From Bacteroidia bacterium (lineage in GTDB: Bacteria; Bacteroidota; Bacteroidia; Bacteroidales; Paludibacteraceae): DNA of 27,715 bases. The notes under the pieces are model-generated. The model was given only the letters and a program-made list of their open reading frames with translations. It made no database searches and was not told the origin of the DNA. The translations under genes and the position numbers were made by a program. The first letter of the stretch is position 1. Every line of letters begins with the position of its first letter. The stretch lies in NCBI GenBank assembly GCA_021152555.1, contig JAGKVE010000022.1, positions 1-27,715 of the forward strand. Direction: 5' to 3'. Below are positions 7,757-16,095 of this stretch, in pieces.

Positions 7757-8845
7757 ATGAAAAAAGTATTCTTTTTAACCGCGCTCCTATGCGCAAGTGT
7801 GATGAGTTTTGCAGTAGATCAAGACACATGGATTCCGGTGAATGGGGATGGTGCTGCCTATGCTAACCAATTTAAGTGGTATGAAATAGACGGTATTGCT
7901 AAACCAAACAATGTCGTTGAAATTCAGAAACCAGGATTTACTACGGAGGTAGGCATCTATCTTAACTTCACGGATGCTGCATTCGATGCTGTTTATTTTA
8001 ATGACGTATTAGCCACTAATGGAACAGAGTATAAGCAGGATGGTGCAGGTATGGTCCTCCACATTTCTGCTTTGACAATGAAGAATACCAATATTGTGAT
8101 TAAGCACGGTACAACCGTTCGCTTTGGTCTGCGTGTATACAATGACAAAGGAACATCTTCCGGTACAGAGAAGGCAGATCCTGCATTAAGTCTGAACGAA
8201 ACGGAAGTTACTTTGAGCACTGAGTCTTCTACAAAGACTTTCCAAATCATAGCAACTCAAAGCGGTGACGGTGCTATCACTTACGTAAGCGACAAGCCGG
8301 GTATTGCTTCTGTTGATGCTGATGGTTTGGTAACGGCTGTAGGTCGTGGAACTGCAAATATCAGTGTAAAGACTGCGGAGACAGATACTTATGCAGCAGC
8401 AATCAAGAAGCTGGTGGTAACTGTAAATGGTCCGATTAGTTGGGATGGTCTTGATTGGTTGGATGGCAGCAATGATAAGTATAAACTTGTTGTAACGCCT
8501 GAGATTGCTGATAATTTTGGAGGTAAGCACGTTCAGGGTTCTGATTTGTGGATTGGTTTCCCGTCTGCTGCATTCGGCGATATGTCTATCGAGCCTAGCG
8601 CTGGTGATGGTGCATGGAAGACTTTCGCTCTGTCGAATTTCCCGAACAAGGTAAATCAGTTCACTGTTGAATGTGGTGGTACGACTTATACGTTTGATGT
8701 TTACTTTGTTGACGGTGCGGAGATCCCAACTGCCATCAGCCATGTAGTTGACGGTGCACAGGCAATCAAGATGATTGAGGACGGTCAGTTGATCATCATC
8801 AAGAATGGTGTTCGTTATGACGCAACCGGTCAAGTAATCCGCTAA
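7757..8845 (+). CDS. Secreted Big2-containing protein of unknown function, paralogue 2
   Basis: 362 residues. The signal peptide (MKKVFFLTALLCASVMSFA) is nearly the same as in the preceding gene, also at DNA level, so the pair arose by duplication. Module A appears at about 20-135 (VNGDGAAYANQFKWYE ... FGLRVYNDKG). A bacterial Ig-like Big2 domain follows at about 137-222 (VTLSTESSTKTFQI ... GIASVDADGLVTAVGRGTANIS). A second, divergent module A lies at about 224-335 (WDGLDWLDGSNDKYKLVV ... YTFDVYFVDGAE). The tail has MIEDGQLIIIKNGVRYD, matching that of paralogue 1. No enzyme motif is seen. A glycan-binding role is likely from the Big2 domain and location but unproven. Confidence 0.75.
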   Translation: MKKVFFLTALLCASVMSFAVDQDTWIPVNGDGAAYANQFKWYEIDGIAKPNNVVEIQKPGFTTEVGIYLNFTDAAFDAVYFNDVLATNGTEYKQDGAGMVLHISALTMKNTNIVIKHGTTVRFGLRVYNDKGTSSGTEKADPALSLNETEVTLSTESSTKTFQIIATQSGDGAITYVSDKPGIASVDADGLVTAVGRGTANISVKTAETDTYAAAIKKLVVTVNGPISWDGLDWLDGSNDKYKLVVTPEIADNFGGKHVQGSDLWIGFPSAAFGDMSIEPSAGDGAWKTFALSNFPNKVNQFTVECGGTTYTFDVYFVDGAEIPTAISHVVDGAQAIKMIEDGQLIIIKNGVRYDATGQVIR

Positions 8846-8855
8846 TCTATTTCAG

Positions 8856-8881
8856 GCGTACGCCGTTGGCTCGGCGTACGC
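8856..8881 (+). other. Perfect 10-bp hairpin upstream of susC
   Basis: GCGTACGCCG (8856-8865), a six-base loop, then CGGCGTACGC (8872-8881). It lies 10 bases after the stop of the second secreted paralogue and 31 bases before the susC start. No T-run follows, so it is a poor intrinsic terminator; it could be an mRNA processing or stabilising element that sets susC expression apart from the upstream genes. Confidence 0.6.
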
Positions 8882-8912
8882 TTACTTAATATTGTAATAT
8901 AATATGTAATAC

Positions 8913-11900
8913 ATGAAAACAAAACTCTATTTAACAGTCGTTTTGGTCTGGATGTCTTTTGTCGCCATGGCTCAGTCGCTGACAGTGACGGGTGTAGTGA
9001 TGGCTCAGGACGAGCCGGATCCTGTGATTGGCGCTAATGTGATGATAAAAGGCACTACAGCAGGTACTATCACAGATTTCGATGGAAACTTCTCCCTTCA
9101 AGCCAAGCAGGGCGATGTTCTTCAGGTATCTTTTATGGGCTACAAAACCCAGGAAGTGAAGGTGTCCGGTGCCGGACCACTGCGTGTCACACTCGTGCCC
9201 GACAATGTGCAGCTGCAAGAGGTAGTCGCTATCGGTTACGGTACGATGAAGAAGAGTGACGTGACAGGTGCTGTTACTTCGGTCAGTGCAGACCAGTTGC
9301 TCAAAGCTCCGGTGGCAGGGCTTGACCAAGCGTTGCAAGGTCGCGCAGCCGGTGTGACAGTCACAAGCGGAAGCGGTCAACCGGGAGAGGACGCAACGAT
9401 CCGTATCCGCGGTATCGGTTCAGCACTCGGCGGCAATGATCCGTTGTACGTAGTGGACGGTGTGATCACGAGCGATATCAAGTTCCTGGCTCCGACCGAT
9501 ATCAAATCGATGGAGATCTTGAAAGACGCTTCGGCAACGGCTATCTACGGTAGCCGCGGTGCGAACGGTGTCATTCTTATTACTACCAAATCCGGCGGTG
9601 AAGGCAAAGTAAATATCTCGTTCGATGCATACTGGGGCTTCCAGAACCGTTGGAAGAAATTAGACGTAATGAAATCGCGCGATCATGCAGAGACCGAGTT
9701 GCGTATTAACGCGATGCGTAACGGTGCGTCAGAGATCGCCGATTACTATCAATACGGTTTCTCATCCTGGGTGAAGGACTACAAGTTAGGTTCATCTGTC
9801 TTCTACCCCACCAATTTTGACTACTCTCAGCAGGAGACAGATTGGCAGGACGAGGTATTCAAAGCGAATGCATTCATGCATAACTACTCGCTGGCTTTCG
9901 ACGGCGGTAGCGACAAAGGTCATTACGCATTGTCTACTTCGTATTTTGGTCAAGAGGGAACGATCATCGGTAGTAACTACCGCCGCTTCACTTTGCGTCT
10001 TAACTCCGACTACCAGATCCGCAAATGGTTAAAGATCGGTGAGCATTTCTCGATCATGTCAAGCAACGGCCGCAACGCGATGAATAACAACTCGTCTGCC
10101 GGAGCATCGGTTATCTCTGCCGCTTTGGCGATGTCTCCATGGGATCCGGTATATTATCCGAAAGGTTCGGTCAATGTGGACGGCACAGACATTAGCGATC
10201 ATTATTCGGCAGGCTCGAACTTCAAGAACGTGACGAACCCGTATCAGATGGTGTACAACAGCGAGCCGAGCAAGAAAGCAGAGCGTCTGTTGGGCGATAT
10301 CTATTTCGAGATCACGCCGGTAGAGGGTCTGACGTGGAAGACTTCTGTATCGGCAGACTACACGCTTGTTCGTGTGCGCAACTTCACCTATCCGAACACG
10401 TACACGAGTTATAACTACTCGGAGAAGAATAATATCTCCTCCAGCATGGAGCGTCACTTGTCGCTTATTGAAGAGACGACGCTGACCTATGCGCGCCAAA
10501 TAGGTAAACATAACTTCTCAGTGATGGCCGGTCAGACATGGCAGGAGTATAACCAATACGGCATCAGCGGTTCGGGAGCCAGCATTCTGAATCCGATTCC
10601 GAGCAACTGGTATCTGAACAACGCCACCACGGATCAAAACCCTGCAGGCGATTGGGTAAGCCGTATCCGCCGTTTGTCGTTCCTCGGCCGTGTATTCTAT
10701 AGCTACGACAGCCGCTATATGATCACCGCTAACTTCCGTGCCGACGCTTCGTCTCGCTTCACGAAGAACCCGTGGGGCTTCTTCCCGTCGGTAGCATTGG
10801 CATGGCGTCTGAGTGAGGAACCGTTCCTCCGCGACAAAGAGCTGGCATGGCTGGATAACATCAAGATCCGCGCCGGTTTCGGCCAGGTAGGTAATGACGG
10901 TGTGGATGCCAGTTCGTTCGTAGCTGTCATGGCGCACGGTAATGATCTGAACACAGGCTATCCGTTGGGAAACATCAACAACGAAGCCGTTTCGGGTTCG
11001 GCTGTACTGAGCCAGGTGAACGCTGACGGCAAATGGGAGACGAACCAGCAGTGGGATGCCGGTATCGACTTCGGTTTCTGGAACGGAAAGTTAGGCGGTT
11101 CGTTCGATTTCTTCTGCCGCGACACGAAAGATGCACTGTTGAACGTTGTAGCACCGGCTCACGTAGGTAACCGCAAGACGATGGTCAGCAACGTAGGTAA
11201 CATCCGTAACATGGGTGTCGAGTTAACGTTGAGTCACGACAACACCGTAGGCAAAGTGCACTACAATATCGGCGTTAACTTCTCGTATCTGCATAATGAG
11301 TTGACAGCCTTGAACGGCGGTTCGCGTCTGCCGGAGCAGGGTTACCTGATGACCGATCTGGGCTTGCCGCTGAAGTCCTTCTGGGGCTACACGTATGAGG
11401 GTGTTTATCAGAGCGATGAAGAGGCGTTGGCGCACCTGACGGCATACGACGCAGCAACGATTCCTGTTCACGCCGGAGATGCCCGTTATACAGATTTGAA
11501 CGGAGACGGAAAGATCGACGATAATGATCAGCACTATATCGGCAACTCGTTCCCGAAATATACGTTCGGTCTGAATGCAGCCATCGATTTCTACGGCGTA
11601 GATATCCAGTTGTTCTTCCAAGGCGTAGCCGGTAACTCGATATACAACGCAGCTCGTATGCGTCTGGAGGGAGACGGTTCATCCTGCGCACTGGCGACGT
11701 ATATGAAAGATGAGGTATGGGTTGGTTATACGGACGGTGTACGTAGCGCAATGTTGAGCAAAGGCATTAATTACATGGAATTGGAGAACCATAACGGTAC
11801 TATTCCTAATCCGTTAGGTTCGGCATCGAACACCGCTTCTTCGACTCGTTTCCTTGAGGATGGTAGCTATCTGCGTCTGAAGAACGTACAGATCGGTTAC

Positions 11901-12083
11901 ACCTTGCCGGAACGCGTTACAAGAAAATTCTTATGCTCTCGCTTGCGTTTCTACGTAACAGCCAGCAACCTCTTTACTATCACCAAATACAAAGGTTATG
12001 ACCCGGAGGTGCAGAATAGTATTGACTACGGAAACTACCCACAGAGTCGTACATTTACGTTTGGACTTAATGCGAATTTCTAA
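8913..12083 (+). CDS. susC: SusC-like TonB-dependent outer-membrane transporter
   Basis: 1056 residues. A signal peptide (about 1-20, ending AMA before Q21) is followed by a carboxypeptidase-D regulatory-like domain (about 24-95, TVTGVVMAQDEPDPVIGANV and GTITDFDGNFSL). The plug domain (about 110-225) contains EVVAIGYGTMKKSDVTGAV, the SusC-class motif, and YVVDGVITSDIK. A large beta-barrel ends in TFTFGLNANF, with the usual terminal aromatic. There is no STN domain, so direct anti-sigma signalling is not expected. It should form the outer-membrane channel for glucan oligosaccharides, powered by TonB. susD follows five bases later. Codon choice here and in susD is narrower and more regular (many CGT, AAC, GAC) than in the downstream enzyme genes, consistent with high expression. 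Confidence 0.97.
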   Translation: MKTKLYLTVVLVWMSFVAMAQSLTVTGVVMAQDEPDPVIGANVMIKGTTAGTITDFDGNFSLQAKQGDVLQVSFMGYKTQEVKVSGAGPLRVTLVPDNVQLQEVVAIGYGTMKKSDVTGAVTSVSADQLLKAPVAGLDQALQGRAAGVTVTSGSGQPGEDATIRIRGIGSALGGNDPLYVVDGVITSDIKFLAPTDIKSMEILKDASATAIYGSRGANGVILITTKSGGEGKVNISFDAYWGFQNRWKKLDVMKSRDHAETELRINAMRNGASEIADYYQYGFSSWVKDYKLGSSVFYPTNFDYSQQETDWQDEVFKANAFMHNYSLAFDGGSDKGHYALSTSYFGQEGTIIGSNYRRFTLRLNSDYQIRKWLKIGEHFSIMSSNGRNAMNNNSSAGASVISAALAMSPWDPVYYPKGSVNVDGTDISDHYSAGSNFKNVTNPYQMVYNSEPSKKAERLLGDIYFEITPVEGLTWKTSVSADYTLVRVRNFTYPNTYTSYNYSEKNNISSSMERHLSLIEETTLTYARQIGKHNFSVMAGQTWQEYNQYGISGSGASILNPIPSNWYLNNATTDQNPAGDWVSRIRRLSFLGRVFYSYDSRYMITANFRADASSRFTKNPWGFFPSVALAWRLSEEPFLRDKELAWLDNIKIRAGFGQVGNDGVDASSFVAVMAHGNDLNTGYPLGNINNEAVSGSAVLSQVNADGKWETNQQWDAGIDFGFWNGKLGGSFDFFCRDTKDALLNVVAPAHVGNRKTMVSNVGNIRNMGVELTLSHDNTVGKVHYNIGVNFSYLHNELTALNGGSRLPEQGYLMTDLGLPLKSFWGYTYEGVYQSDEEALAHLTAYDAATIPVHAGDARYTDLNGDGKIDDNDQHYIGNSFPKYTFGLNAAIDFYGVDIQLFFQGVAGNSIYNAARMRLEGDGSSCALATYMKDEVWVGYTDGVRSAMLSKGINYMELENHNGTIPNPLGSASNTASSTRFLEDGSYLRLKNVQIGYTLPERVTRKFLCSRLRFYVTASNLFTITKYKGYDPEVQNSIDYGNYPQSRTFTFGLNANF

Positions 12084-12088
12084 CAATT

Positions 12089-13711
12089 ATGAAAACAAAA
12101 TATATTTTGATTAGTATTCTTTGCTCGGTGCTTTGCATGACAGGATGCAAGGATTACTTGACGGAGATTGAGCCGGGCACAACGATGCTGGAGGATTACT
12201 TCACATCGACGGCAGCAGCTCAGGAGAACTTAGTAGGATGCTATGTACCGCTGATGTGGGAGTACAACACGACGTACTGCTCGGAGTGGTTCATCGGCGA
12301 TGTCGCCAGCGATGATGCGTTGAAGGGTGGCGGTAGCACGACCGATATGGCAGATGCCTATGACTTCGAGAACTGGCGTACGGAGTCGTCCAGCGCACTG
12401 CTGCATGATTTCTATATTGCGCAGTACCAGGGTATCGGACGTTGTAACTTAGCGCTGAAGTATATCGCGAAGATGAATGTGGGCGTTGACGAGAAGTTCA
12501 CGCAATCGCTGAAGAATCGTCTGTTAGGCGAAGCATACTACCTGCGTGCGTACTACTATTTCCGCCTGCTGCGTGTGTTCGCCGGTGTACCGCTGATTAC
12601 GACGGTAGTGGACAATGCCGATGACTGGGGTCAGCCGCGTGCGTCGGTATCGATGATCTACGATCAGATTCTGGCAGACCTGGAAATGGCGAATAAATAC
12701 CTGTGGCTCAAGAGCGCTTATGGTGCAGAGGATGCCGGTCGTGCTACGAAAGGTGCGGCGCAGGCGATGCTGATGAAAGTGAATCTGTATATGGCTTCCC
12801 CATACTGGCAAGGTTATACCTTGAGCAAGCCTGCTGCACAGTGCTTTGCAGACGCAAAGGCTTGGGGCGATTCGATCATCACTTCCGGTGAATATAACTT
12901 GTGTCCGAAATACGAAGATAACTTCACGATTGCCGGTGAGAACGGTATTGAATCGGTGTTTGAGATTCAGTATGCCGAAGTGACGTGGGGCGACTACACG
13001 TGGGATTACGACTACAAAGGTTTCGGTCGTACAGCAGGTTCGTTCACGCAGATCCTCGTGCGCAGCCGTTCGAGTAAGATCGGTGGCGGCTGGGGATTCA
13101 ATCACCCGACGCAGAACCTCTATGATGAGTTTGAAGCAGGCGACCCGCGCCGCGATATAGCTATTCTGAATCCGGCAGATTCACTGATTGAGACGCCGTC
13201 GGTGGAGTACTACCTGGGTAACAAGTTGCTCAATAACAAATATGCTATGTATCGCGACACAGCCTATAAAGGAGCCGGTTTCGGTCAATGGGGTATTCAT
13301 GCCAGCCGCGGTCCGTTGAACAACCGTCAGATCCGTTATGCCGACGTACTGCTAATGTATGCAGAGGCTTGCCTTGGTGCAGGTGACGCAGGAACGGCAA
13401 AGGGGTATATTGATCAGGTTCGTGGCCGCGTAGGCTTGGCTCCCTGTGCGGTGGCAGACGATGCTGCATTGCGTCATGAGCGCCGTTGCGAATTGGCAAT
13501 GGAAGGTCATCGTTGGTTCGATCTGGTACGTTGGAAAGGTGTAGCTGGTACCGGTCTGAAGGCACATATGGATGCTTATAAACTGACGGAGACGGCAGAC
13601 GCGCAGTCGCATATGCGCGAGTTCATCGCCAACAAGCATGAGATCTTCCCTATCCCGTATGAGGAGATCCTGCTGAACCCGACGAAGATGGAACAGAACC
13701 CGGGATACTAA
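12089..13711 (+). CDS. susD: SusD-like surface glycan-binding lipoprotein
   Basis: 540 residues, RagB/SusD family. The lipobox MTGC places the lipid-bearing cysteine at C20. The N-terminal part contains LTEIEPGTTMLEDYFTS and YYFRLLRVFAGVPLIT, where the TPR-like helices of SusD lie. The C-terminal part has the family signatures RQIRYADVLLMYAEACL, RCELAMEGHRWFDLVRW and HEIFPIPYEEILLNP, ending NPGY. It caps the SusC channel on the cell surface and binds the polysaccharide. The length is typical. It directly follows susC and is certainly co-transcribed with it. Confidence 0.97.
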   Translation: MKTKYILISILCSVLCMTGCKDYLTEIEPGTTMLEDYFTSTAAAQENLVGCYVPLMWEYNTTYCSEWFIGDVASDDALKGGGSTTDMADAYDFENWRTESSSALLHDFYIAQYQGIGRCNLALKYIAKMNVGVDEKFTQSLKNRLLGEAYYLRAYYYFRLLRVFAGVPLITTVVDNADDWGQPRASVSMIYDQILADLEMANKYLWLKSAYGAEDAGRATKGAAQAMLMKVNLYMASPYWQGYTLSKPAAQCFADAKAWGDSIITSGEYNLCPKYEDNFTIAGENGIESVFEIQYAEVTWGDYTWDYDYKGFGRTAGSFTQILVRSRSSKIGGGWGFNHPTQNLYDEFEAGDPRRDIAILNPADSLIETPSVEYYLGNKLLNNKYAMYRDTAYKGAGFGQWGIHASRGPLNNRQIRYADVLLMYAEACLGAGDAGTAKGYIDQVRGRVGLAPCAVADDAALRHERRCELAMEGHRWFDLVRWKGVAGTGLKAHMDAYKLTETADAQSHMREFIANKHEIFPIPYEEILLNPTKMEQNPGY

Positions 13712-13734
13712 AACCCCAAATAAAAAACTATACA

Positions 13735-13744
13735 ACACTAGTGT
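13735..13744. other. Short perfect palindrome after susD
   Basis: ACACTAGTGT is a 10-base perfect palindrome between susD and the next lipoprotein gene. It could be a protein-binding site or the base of a small hairpin, but it is short enough to be chance. Confidence 0.25.
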
Positions 13745-13781
13745 ATCTAGGAAATATTAACCATTAAAAACAAAAACAATT

Positions 13782-14747
13782 ATGAAAGCAAACAAAATTT
13801 TTGCTGTAGCGCTGGCAGCGCTGACACTGGTAGGTTTCAATGCCTGCAAGAAGGAAAACAAAGTTGATGGTCTGACTCTGAACCCGACGTCAATGAAGCT
13901 CACAGTAGGCGAGAAGGGCACCATTACCGCTACTGTAGGCGCTACATGGACCACGAACAATGAAGCTGTAGCAACTGTTGCTCCGGGTAATGACGGAGGA
14001 AAAACCGCTCTCGTAACCGCTGTAGCAGAAGGAACGGCTATCATCTCTGCAACCGCTAACGGCGAGACCAAGACTTGTGTAGTGAGCGTACAAAACGGCG
14101 GTGGCCAAGGTGGCGAAACACACACGATTACTGCAAAACGTATTTGGCCGATCTCATTAGATCAGCAGACTTATGATGCAAATGCCTCTATCGTAGCAGG
14201 AGATTTACGTGTTAACCCGGAAGTTGGTAACAACCTTTATATTTGGGCAAATGGTGAAACATATAATGCAGGAGCTGGTGGCGGAAAGAACTATTTCGGC
14301 CTTCTCGAGCAGTATATCTCGCTGGTAGTTGCTGCTCCAGCCGGTTGGTCTGGTTTTGGTATTAATATCGGTAATCCTACATCTCTGACTGCATTGCAGG
14401 CTGTTAAAGCTGCTGTTGCTGCTAACCCGGACAAGATGTTCTTACACCTTGCTATCAAATCTACTAATGCAGGCAATCACCAATTCTATCTTTTGGGTGA
14501 CGCTGGTAAGGCGGCAACATCTCTGACTCTGGGAACGGCAGTGATTGAGGGAGGTCGCGTACTAGGTGATTTCCCGCGTGATGGTGAATGGCACGGATTC
14601 GATGTTCCGCTGGCTCAATTTGCTACGGCTTTTGCAGGTGTCACAATTCCGTCAACCGGCGCTATAGATGTATTCTCCGTTCTTTCCGGAAATACTGTAG
14701 GTGCTCAGTTGGATCTGGATGCTATCTATTTCTACGAGAAGAACTAA
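13782..14747 (+). CDS. Surface glycan-binding-type lipoprotein with Big2 domain
   Basis: 321 residues. The lipobox FNAC gives C22 as the acylated residue, followed by KKEN, consistent with surface export of Bacteroidetes lipoproteins. A Big2 Ig-like domain spans about 28-106 (LTLNPTSMKLTVGEKGTITA ... TAIISATANGETKTC). After a Gly-rich linker the C-terminal 200 residues (about 115-321) form a probable beta-sandwich with many aromatic residues (IYFYEKN end, YLLGDAGKAATSLTLG). No catalytic residues are recognised. Placed immediately after susD, this is the standard position of a surface glycan-binding protein (SGBP). Binding of beta-1,3-glucan is inferred from the neighbouring GH16 genes. Confidence 0.8.
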   Translation: MKANKIFAVALAALTLVGFNACKKENKVDGLTLNPTSMKLTVGEKGTITATVGATWTTNNEAVATVAPGNDGGKTALVTAVAEGTAIISATANGETKTCVVSVQNGGGQGGETHTITAKRIWPISLDQQTYDANASIVAGDLRVNPEVGNNLYIWANGETYNAGAGGGKNYFGLLEQYISLVVAAPAGWSGFGINIGNPTSLTALQAVKAAVAANPDKMFLHLAIKSTNAGNHQFYLLGDAGKAATSLTLGTAVIEGGRVLGDFPRDGEWHGFDVPLAQFATAFAGVTIPSTGAIDVFSVLSGNTVGAQLDLDAIYFYEKN

Positions 14748-14761
14748 TTATTAAATTGCTT

Positions 14762-14783
14762 TGGGGGAATTGGTTTTCCCCCA
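14762..14783 (+). other. Hairpin between SGBP and first GH16 gene
   Basis: TGGGGGAA (14762-14769), a six-base loop and TTCCCCCA (14776-14783) form an 8-bp stem 14 bases after the SGBP stop. No T-run follows. It may partly terminate or stabilise the susC-susD-SGBP message. Confidence 0.5.
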
Positions 14784-14811
14784 TTGCCCTAATCACAAAA
14801 ATCTACGAATT

Positions 14812-16071
14812 ATGCGCAAGATTTATTCATTGGTACTATTGGTTACTGTGCTGCTTTTCGCGGCGTGCACGAAGGAAGATCCTATTCGGTTAAGCACCAC
14901 TGCATTGCAGATGAAGCCGGGAGATATAGAGACCATCGAGGTGGTCGGTTCTTCGTCCGGCGCGGAATGGAGCAGTAGCAACCCGGAAGTAGCTACCGTC
15001 TATTACGGTGCTGTCGAAGCGAAAGCCATCGGTTCGGCGATTATCACCGTTAAGATTGGTAAGCAGAGTGCGAACTGCCATGTGTATGTAACCGGATCGG
15101 ACGGTGCATCACTGCGTATCACGCCGGGGCTGGTGGAGATGCAGAAAGGTGAGACATTCCAGTTCACCTACGGCAACGCCTATGACTTGGATCTCACGTG
15201 GTCAAGCAGTAACGAGGAAGTGGCGACCGTGAGCCAGACAGGCTTGGTAACCGCACATAAGCCAGGCAATGCATTTATCACCATGGCGACAAATGTCGCT
15301 TCAACGCAAGCTTTGGTAGCCGTAGCGCATAACTGGGGCGAATACCAACTCGTTTGGAGCGATGAGTTCAACGGTTCGGCATTGGACGAGTCGACTTGGA
15401 CGATCCAGACCGGTGGTAGCGGTTGGGGTAACCAAGAAGCACAACACTACACCAACCGCACAGAGAACGTACGCGTAGAAGACGGTTGCCTGGTGATCGA
15501 AGCGAAAAAAGAGCATTATCAGAATAATGAATACACGTCAGGCCGCATCAATTCGAAAGGCAAACGCGAGTTCACATACGGTAAGTTAGAAGCTAGAATC
15601 TCGATCCCTTCGGGTGGCGGTCTCTGGCCGGCATTTTGGACATTAGGCAATTCTGGGGGTTGGCCGAACTGCGGAGAGATAGATATTATGGAATATGTGG
15701 GCAATGTGCCGAATCGCATCTTCGGCACGCTTCATACGGTCAAAGACCGCAGCGGTAGTAAGTCCAGTCGCGCTTATACAGGCTTGACGAATATCGAGAA
15801 CAATTTCCATGTTTATGGCGTTGAATGGGCTTGCGAAGAGCAAAGCGGTAAGGATGTAATTCGATTCTATGTGGACGATATTGTTTATTCCGAGCAAGTG
15901 GAAGCGGTGGTAGATGACCTCGAGTACTGGCCGTTCAGTCGTCCGAATTACTTCATTATTAACCTGGCAGTAGGTGGCACCTTAGGCGGCACGATCGATG
16001 ACGCGATTTGGAGTTCGCCTCGACTGATGAAAGTCGATTGGGTGAGGGTGTATCAGCGGGCTGATAAGTAA
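14812..16071 (+). CDS. GH16 endo-beta-glucanase lipoprotein with two Big2 domains
   Basis: 419 residues from ATG at 14812. An in-frame ATG at 14761 is rejected because it would put 17 polar residues in front of the signal peptide and overlap the hairpin. The lipobox FAAC gives C19. Two Big2 domains follow (about 24-100 and 101-178), each with the SSSNPEVATV / SSSNEEVATV signature. The GH16 catalytic domain starts at about 184 (YQLVWSDEFNGSALD), with LWPAFWTLGNSGG and the active-site motif GEIDIMEYVG: nucleophile E289, D291, acid/base E294. The extra residue in the motif (ExDxxE) is the laminarinase-type form, so endo-beta-1,3- or beta-1,3/1,4-glucanase activity is expected. A surface location is likely, where it would make oligosaccharides for SusC. 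Confidence 0.92.
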   Translation: MRKIYSLVLLVTVLLFAACTKEDPIRLSTTALQMKPGDIETIEVVGSSSGAEWSSSNPEVATVYYGAVEAKAIGSAIITVKIGKQSANCHVYVTGSDGASLRITPGLVEMQKGETFQFTYGNAYDLDLTWSSSNEEVATVSQTGLVTAHKPGNAFITMATNVASTQALVAVAHNWGEYQLVWSDEFNGSALDESTWTIQTGGSGWGNQEAQHYTNRTENVRVEDGCLVIEAKKEHYQNNEYTSGRINSKGKREFTYGKLEARISIPSGGGLWPAFWTLGNSGGWPNCGEIDIMEYVGNVPNRIFGTLHTVKDRSGSKSSRAYTGLTNIENNFHVYGVEWACEEQSGKDVIRFYVDDIVYSEQVEAVVDDLEYWPFSRPNYFIINLAVGGTLGGTIDDAIWSSPRLMKVDWVRVYQRADK

Positions 16072-16095
16072 GAGGTAAAAGATTAAAGTTTTTTT

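Noticed and set aside
8186..8833. Long open frame on the minus strand opposite the second secreted protein (215 codons)
   Set aside because: It is antisense to a protein with clear signal peptide, Big2 domain and shared tail; the antisense product has no recognisable domain.
14761..14811. In-frame upstream ATG extending the first GH16 by 17 residues
   Set aside because: It would place polar residues ahead of a normal lipoprotein signal (MRKIYSL...FAAC) and lies in the stem of the hairpin at 14762-14783.
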